NCBI GenBank assembly: GCA_023246985.1
Contig: JAHFHJ010000062.1
Coordinates: 1 to 7,964, forward strand
Origin: Candidatus Omnitrophota bacterium
Lineage (GTDB): Bacteria; Omnitrophota; Omnitrophia; Omnitrophales; Aquincolibacteriaceae
Direction of reading: 5' to 3'
Length of the DNA stretch: 7,964 nt
Part shown: positions 5,157 through 7,964 of the stretch, piece after piece
How positions within the stretch are numbered: position 1 is the stretch's first letter
Layout: every line of letters starts with the position of its first letter
Notes under the pieces: generated by a model
What the model was told of the DNA's origin: nothing
The model's database searches: none
What the model saw: the letters and a program-made list of their open reading frames with translations, nothing else
Program-made: the position numbers and the translations under genes

Positions 5157-6505
5157 GAGCGGCGCCCTTTCAGACGGCCCCGCTTGATAAAACCGTCATA
5201 ATGGCGCATCACGAGCTGGGATTCGACCGACTTCATCACATCGAGTACCACGCCGACGATGATGAGAAGCCCGGTCCCGCCGAAAAAGCTTGCGATCAGA
5301 AACGGAATGTTCAGCACGTGCGGCGACGAAATGATCTTCGGAAAAAGCGCAATCAAGGCCAGAATCACGGCGCCTGCCGTCGCGATTCGCGTCATTAAAT
5401 AATCCAGATATTCCGCGGTATTCTTCCCGGGACGGATCCCCGGCACAAACCCCCCGTATTTCTGGAGGTTATCACTCACTTCGATCGGATTGAACGTGAT
5501 CGCCGTATAAAAGAACGTAAAAAACACGATCAGAAGCGCGTCCAGAGCCATATAGCCCCCGCTTCCGTAGCTGATCATTTGAGCGATCCGGGTCAGGGCT
5601 CCGGCATTTGGAAAAAATCCGGCGATCGTCGCCGGAAAAAGAATCACCGACTGCGCAAAAATGATCGGAATGACCCCCGCCTGGTTCACTTTAAGAGGAA
5701 GATAGGTGCTCTGCCCGCCGTAAGTCCGGTGCCCGCGGATCTGCTTTGCGTACTGGACCGGGATCTTCCGCTGCCCTTGAATGATCAGGATCAAAAAAAT
5801 CACCGCTCCCACGAACAAGCCGATCATGATAACGAATTTCCACCAAGGAAGCTGCTGGCGCGACGGGTCAAGCGGTGAAAGCAGGACCCAGGTCTGGCGC
5901 AACGCCTCCGGAAGCGAATCGATAATGCCGGCGGTAATGATGATGGACATCCCGTTGCCGATGCCGTAATTATCGATCTGCTCGCCCAGCCACATAATGA
6001 ACGCCGTACCCGTGGTCATGGTCAGCATACACATCAGCCGGAAACCCCAGCCCGGATTCGGTACAATGACCGAACCGCCGAACGCCGCGGGATTCTCAAG
6101 CCACAGAGCAATAAAGAATGTCTGTAAAATGCTCAGCACGATGGTCCCGTAACGCGTGTACTGGATGATCTTCTTGCGGCCTTCTTCGCCTTCCTTGGCA
6201 AGTTTTTCCAAAGCCGGGATCACGACGGTCAAAAGCTGCAAAATGATCGACGCCGAGATGTAGGGCATGATCCCTAGCGCGAAGATCGTCGCTTTCTGGA
6301 GCGCGCCGCCGGTGAACATTCCCATAAAACCGAGAAGCGTTCCGCCGGACATGTGCTGCTGGAAAAATCGCGCAAGCGCCACCCCGTCGATTCCGGGGGT
6401 CGGCACATAAGTCCCGATACGATACACCGCAATAATGAGAAGCGTAAAAAAGATTTTTTTACGCAAATCTGGGATTTTCAGGATGTTTCCGAACGCTTGC
6501 AGCAC
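5153..6505 (-). CDS. secY: Protein translocase subunit SecY
   Basis: SecY is the channel subunit of the SecYEG translocon in the cytoplasmic membrane. The 450 residues show ten hydrophobic segments, roughly 18-37, 70-92, 119-137, 155-173, 184-200, 222-243, 275-296, 320-338, 372-391 and 400-422. The plug/TM2 region ALGIMPYISASIILQLL and the cytosolic GIRPG motif (356-360) are conserved. The tail is basic (KRGRLKGRRS). I chose the GTG at 6505 because MLQAFGNILKIPDLRKK is the usual SecY N-terminus and GGAG lies 5 nt upstream; that site is partly folded into a small hairpin. It follows rplO after 90 nt and overlaps adk by 4 nt. Confidence 0.97.
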   Translation of the reverse strand: MLQAFGNILKIPDLRKKIFFTLLIIAVYRIGTYVPTPGIDGVALARFFQQHMSGGTLLGFMGMFTGGALQKATIFALGIMPYISASIILQLLTVVIPALEKLAKEGEEGRKKIIQYTRYGTIVLSILQTFFIALWLENPAAFGGSVIVPNPGWGFRLMCMLTMTTGTAFIMWLGEQIDNYGIGNGMSIIITAGIIDSLPEALRQTWVLLSPLDPSRQQLPWWKFVIMIGLFVGAVIFLILIIQGQRKIPVQYAKQIRGHRTYGGQSTYLPLKVNQAGVIPIIFAQSVILFPATIAGFFPNAGALTRIAQMISYGSGGYMALDALLIVFFTFFYTAITFNPIEVSDNLQKYGGFVPGIRPGKNTAEYLDYLMTRIATAGAVILALIALFPKIISSPHVLNIPFLIASFFGGTGLLIIVGVVLDVMKSVESQLVMRHYDGFIKRGRLKGRRS

Positions 6506-6506
6506 C

Positions 6507-6519
6507 AGAACTCCGTTCT
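6507..6519 (-). promoter_or_regulatory. Small hairpin holding the secY ribosome binding site
   Basis: In the transcript AGAAC-GGA-GUUCU forms a 5-bp stem with a 3-nt loop. The GGAG Shine-Dalgarno spans the loop and the first base of the 3' arm, directly ahead of the GTG start. The stem is short and may only tune initiation. Confidence 0.35.
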
Positions 6520-6535
6520 TAAATGACCGCGCACT

Positions 6536-6550
6536 CTTGCGCGACGCAAG
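6536..6550 (-). repeat. Perfect 6-bp hairpin in the rplO-secY gap
   Basis: CTTGCG (6536-6541) pairs with CGCAAG (6545-6550) around a 3-nt loop. It lies between the larger rplO-proximal hairpin and the secY start. No U-run follows. Confidence 0.5.
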
Positions 6551-6566
6551 TTGCTGCGGGAATTTA

Positions 6567-6589
6567 ATCCGCCGCGTTTTGCGGCGGAT
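6567..6589 (-). repeat. Perfect 9-bp GC-rich hairpin after the rplO stop
   Basis: ATCCGCCGC (6567-6575) pairs exactly with GCGGCGGAT (6581-6589) across a 5-nt loop. In the operon transcript the stem starts six bases after the rplO stop and is followed by TAAATTCCC, so it lacks a proper U-run in that direction. On the plus strand it is followed by ATTTTGTTA, so it looks more like a terminator for antisense transcription. A processing or stability role in the operon mRNA is also possible. Confidence 0.65.
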
Positions 6590-6595
6590 ATTTTG

Positions 6596-7027
6596 TTACT
6601 TCTCGAGCAGAACTGCCTGACCGCCCCCGGCTTCGATCTTGGTCTTCGCCGAAGCGCTGAAAAGATGTGCTTTCACGGTGACGCCTTTTTTCGGTTCCCC
6701 GGAGCCTAAAATCTTTAATCCGTCGCGGAGCTCTTTGATCATGCCCTTGGTAAGCAATAATTCCGGAGTGATCTCTTTTTCATCGAGCTTCGCCAGCTGC
6801 AGAAGATTCACAATCGCGTAAACGCTCTTGAGCGCGGTGCGATTAAAACCCCGCTTCGGAAGACGGCGGTAAAGAGGGTTCTGTCCGCCTTCAAACCCGG
6901 GATCAAAACGGTAACCCGACCGGGCTCTCTGTCCCTTGTGACCGCGCGTGGAGGTCTTTCCGTGTCCGGAACCGATGCCGCAACCCCGGCGTTTCTTGCG
7001 TTTTTTATAAGGAAACTTGGATCTCAT
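6596..7027 (-). CDS. rplO: 50S ribosomal protein L15 with a short N-terminus
   Basis: L15 is a late-assembling large-subunit protein whose long basic arm threads through 23S rRNA. The 143 residues show the arm GIGSGHGKTSTRGHKGQRA (17-35), FEGGQNPLYRRLPKRGF (45-61), and a globular C-terminal domain ending near AGGGQAVLLEK. The usual leading segment (about 8-10 residues of LxxLxPxxG type) is missing; the protein starts MRSKFPYKKRKKRRGCG. In frame upstream there is a stop codon and no start, so the short form is real. The ATG overlaps the rpsE stop (ATGA, 7024-7027), so translation is coupled and no room is left for rpmD. Confidence 0.96.
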   Translation of the reverse strand: MRSKFPYKKRKKRRGCGIGSGHGKTSTRGHKGQRARSGYRFDPGFEGGQNPLYRRLPKRGFNRTALKSVYAIVNLLQLAKLDEKEITPELLLTKGMIKELRDGLKILGSGEPKKGVTVKAHLFSASAKTKIEAGGGQAVLLEK

Positions 7028-7593
7028 GATACTTTTTCTCTTTCCGAGTCATAACGCACTTTGCGGTCCACGAGCGCCGTCAACCCGTTGATCGCGGCCT
7101 TCAAAACATTGATGGAGTTATCGCTGCCGAGGCTCTTGGTCAAAATATCCTTGATCCCGCAGGCCTCGCATGCCGCGCGGACCGAACCTCCGGCGATGAT
7201 CCCGGTACCGGGCGATGCGGGTTTCAAAAACACTTTGGCCGCGCCATAACGGCCGATCACTTCATGGGGAATCGTCGTCCCCTTGAGCGTGATGGAGAGG
7301 GTATTCTTCCGGGCCGCCACAAGCGCTTTGCGGATCGCGTCCGCGACTTCATTGGCTTTGCCCTGAGCATATCCCAGCGAAGCCAAGCCGTTACCGACCA
7401 CGACCAGCGCGCTAAACGAAAACCGTTTTCCGCCTTTTACGACCTTGGCACAACGGTTCACCTGAATGACTTTTTCATAGGTTGTCGACCCATCCATCGA
7501 CATCGAAGAAGATCGGGAAGACCGCAGGGCGGGTTGAGGGCCTCGGGACCCCGGTTTGTGTTGCGCGTTTGGCGTTGCTTCTGTTTTTTGCAT
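7024..7593 (-). CDS. rpsE: 30S ribosomal protein S5 with an N-terminal extension
   Basis: S5 lies near the mRNA entry channel and affects decoding fidelity. Of 189 residues, about 38-105 form the double-stranded-RNA-binding-like domain (YEKVIQVNRCAKVVKGGKRF, then FSFSALVVVGNG) and the rest the C-terminal domain (PASPGTGIIAGGSVRAACEA, SLGSDNSINVLKA). Residues 1-37 are an extra Ser/Gln/Pro-rich segment; most S5 proteins have far less before this domain. The ATG at 7593 has AAAGGA about 12 nt upstream, which is long. The internal ATGs at codons 31 and 33 lack a Shine-Dalgarno, so I keep 7593 with some doubt. The gene follows rplR after 215 nt of structured sequence. Confidence 0.94.
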   Translation of the reverse strand: MQKTEATPNAQHKPGSRGPQPALRSSRSSSMSMDGSTTYEKVIQVNRCAKVVKGGKRFSFSALVVVGNGLASLGYAQGKANEVADAIRKALVAARKNTLSITLKGTTIPHEVIGRYGAAKVFLKPASPGTGIIAGGSVRAACEACGIKDILTKSLGSDNSINVLKAAINGLTALVDRKVRYDSEREKVS

Positions 7594-7626
7594 GCTGCTT
7601 GGATTTCCTTTCAGTTCGCTTCGTTA

Positions 7627-7663
7627 GTACCGCATGACATTCGAATTGAGGGGTATGCGGTAC
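7627..7663 (-). promoter_or_regulatory. Hairpin B of the rpsE leader
   Basis: GTACCGCAT (7627-7635) and ATGCGGTAC (7655-7663) are perfect 9-bp complements with a 19-nt loop. The hairpin ends about 14 nt before the rpsE Shine-Dalgarno. Its 5' arm in the transcript is also the 3' inner arm of hairpin A, so A and B cannot form together. Confidence 0.6.
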
Positions 7664-7679
7664 AATACCGCTCACCCCT
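7649..7679 (-). promoter_or_regulatory. Hairpin A of the rpsE leader
   Basis: In the transcript AGGGGU (7679-7674) pairs with ACCCCU (7654-7649), and inside it GCGGUA (7671-7666) pairs with UACCGC (7662-7657) around a UUG loop. A 2x2 internal loop (GA opposite AU) separates the two 6-bp helices. It would be transcribed before hairpin B and competes with it. Confidence 0.6.
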
Positions 7680-7699
7680 TAAATCAAATGGAGAATGGC

Positions 7700-7736
7700 A
7701 TGAGAGGCTAAAATTTTCCGATTCTTTCGCTCTCAT
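7700..7736 (-). repeat. 7-bp inverted repeat in the rpsE leader
   Basis: ATGAGAG (7700-7706) pairs perfectly with CTCTCAT (7730-7736); the 23-nt loop includes the palindrome AAAATTTT. It is weaker than hairpins A and B and could be chance. Confidence 0.4.
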
Positions 7737-7758
7737 TACTTTTTTGCCGCCTTATTAC

Positions 7759-7802
7759 GAATCTTCAAACCCCATTTTTTTCAGGAAAGATTCTCACGGG
7801 GT
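7759..7802 (-). promoter_or_regulatory. Possible H-type pseudoknot just after the rplR stop
   Basis: In the transcript ACCCC (7802-7798) can pair with GGGGU (7773-7769), and GAAUCUU (7793-7787) with AAGAUUC (7765-7759). The two helices interleave as a-b-a'-b', the pseudoknot topology, with connectors of 4, 13 and 3 nt. The 7-bp helix is the more convincing; the 5-bp helix could easily be chance. Confidence 0.3.
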
Positions 7803-7808
7803 GAATGT

Positions 7809-7964
7809 TTAAAATTGAATGCCGCCTTTACGGATCGCCTCCGCCAACGCCTTCACGCGGCCATGGTAAAGATAACCTCCGCGATCAAATGAAATCTTCT
7901 GCACGCTTTTTTTCTTGAGCCGGTCGGCAAAAAGCTGGCCCACCAGTTGAGAAACGGGGATCTT
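7809..7964 (-). CDS. rplR: 50S ribosomal protein L18, C-terminal part only (cut by window edge)
   Basis: L18 binds 5S rRNA and anchors it in the central protuberance. Only the last 51 codons are inside the window, and the reading frame runs cleanly into the edge at 7964. The visible part starts KIPVSQLVGQLFADRLKKK and contains the family signature FDRGGYLYHGRVKALAEA. It closes with IRKGGIQF and a TAA stop at 7809-7811, which matches the usual end of L18. The position upstream of rpsE is the standard spc-operon place. Nothing suggests truncation other than the window limit. Confidence 0.94.
   Translation of the reverse strand, partial: KIPVSQLVGQLFADRLKKKSVQKISFDRGGYLYHGRVKALAEAIRKGGIQF

Larger units (their letters stand above)
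7594..7808 (-). promoter_or_regulatory. Structured 215-nt leader between rplR and rpsE
   Basis: No credible gene lies here, although rplR and rpsE are usually nearly adjacent. In transcript order the region holds a possible pseudoknot (7802-7759), a 7-bp stem (7736-7700), and two mutually exclusive hairpins (7679-7649 and 7663-7627). The rpsE Shine-Dalgarno follows, within 7606-7612. The AT content looks higher than in the flanking genes. I see no clear promoter and no U-run terminator. A cis-regulatory leader for rpsE-rplO is the best guess; an inserted palindromic repeat is the alternative. Confidence 0.5.

Noticed and set aside
4578..5201. 207-codon plus-strand open frame
   Set aside because: It is entirely antisense to adk, whose motifs are unmistakable, and has no family signature of its own.
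6567..6595. Intrinsic terminator after rplO on the operon strand
   Set aside because: The stem is strong, but the bases after it on the minus strand are TAAATTCCC, not a U-run; essential secY directly downstream also argues against full termination.
7024..7027. Frameshift between rpsE and rplO hiding an rpmD gene
   Set aside because: Both proteins have normal ends at this junction and the ATGA overlap leaves no space for another frame.
7475..7675. 66-codon minus-strand frame as a leader peptide for rpsE
   Set aside because: It uses a GTG start with purine bases too close to serve as a Shine-Dalgarno, crosses both hairpins, and continues out of frame inside rpsE.
7264..7812. 182-codon plus-strand open frame spanning rpsE and its leader
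   Set aside because: It is antisense to the S5 domain and runs through the hairpin region with no recognisable motif.

Overview
This window is a ribosomal-protein superoperon, the distal spc operon plus the alpha operon. Every recognisable gene lies on the minus strand, so transcription runs from position 7964 down to 1. In transcription order the genes are rplR (L18, only its last 51 codons), rpsE (S5), rplO (L15), secY, adk, map, infA (IF1), rpmJ (L36), rpsM (S13), rpsK (S11), rpsD (S4), rpoA and rplQ (L17). This order is widespread and old in Bacteria. I see no phage, IS, CRISPR, tRNA or foreign cargo.

Organism: a bacterium of moderate GC content. The rpsE and rplO genes overlap by 4 nt, which leaves no room for rpmD (L30) at its usual place; L30 is missing from several bacterial lineages. 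S4 is the cysteine-free (C-) type while L36 is the zinc (C+) type, and L17 carries a long Lys/Ala/Glu-rich tail. The set is compatible with an uncultured PVC-like or Omnitrophota-like bacterium. That placement is a low-confidence inference; a concatenated ribosomal-protein tree would settle it.

Layout: the genes fall into five tightly packed blocks separated by unusually long, hairpin-rich gaps. The blocks are (..rplR) / 215 nt / (rpsE-rplO) / 90 nt / (secY-adk-map-infA-rpmJ-rpsM) / 123 nt / (rpsK-rpsD) / 175 nt / (rpoA-rplQ). Inside blocks, junctions are 4-nt overlaps or spacers of 27 nt or less. The gaps hold perfect inverted repeats, two sets of mutually exclusive pairings (rplR-rpsE and rpsM-rpsK), one terminator-like hairpin with a U-run, and a hairpin with a UNCG-type tetraloop just upstream of the rpoA Shine-Dalgarno.

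How the genes work together: S4, S5, S11, S13, L15, L17, L18 and L36 are ribosome parts, IF1 acts in initiation, and SecY is the membrane channel for nascent secreted and membrane proteins. MetAP removes the initiator Met, adenylate kinase balances adenine nucleotides, and RpoA nucleates RNA polymerase assembly.

The coding content is ordinary. The most interesting material is the non-coding architecture between blocks, the hybrid metal-site residues in the adenylate kinase LID, and the L17 tail. I found no convincing previously undescribed protein system.
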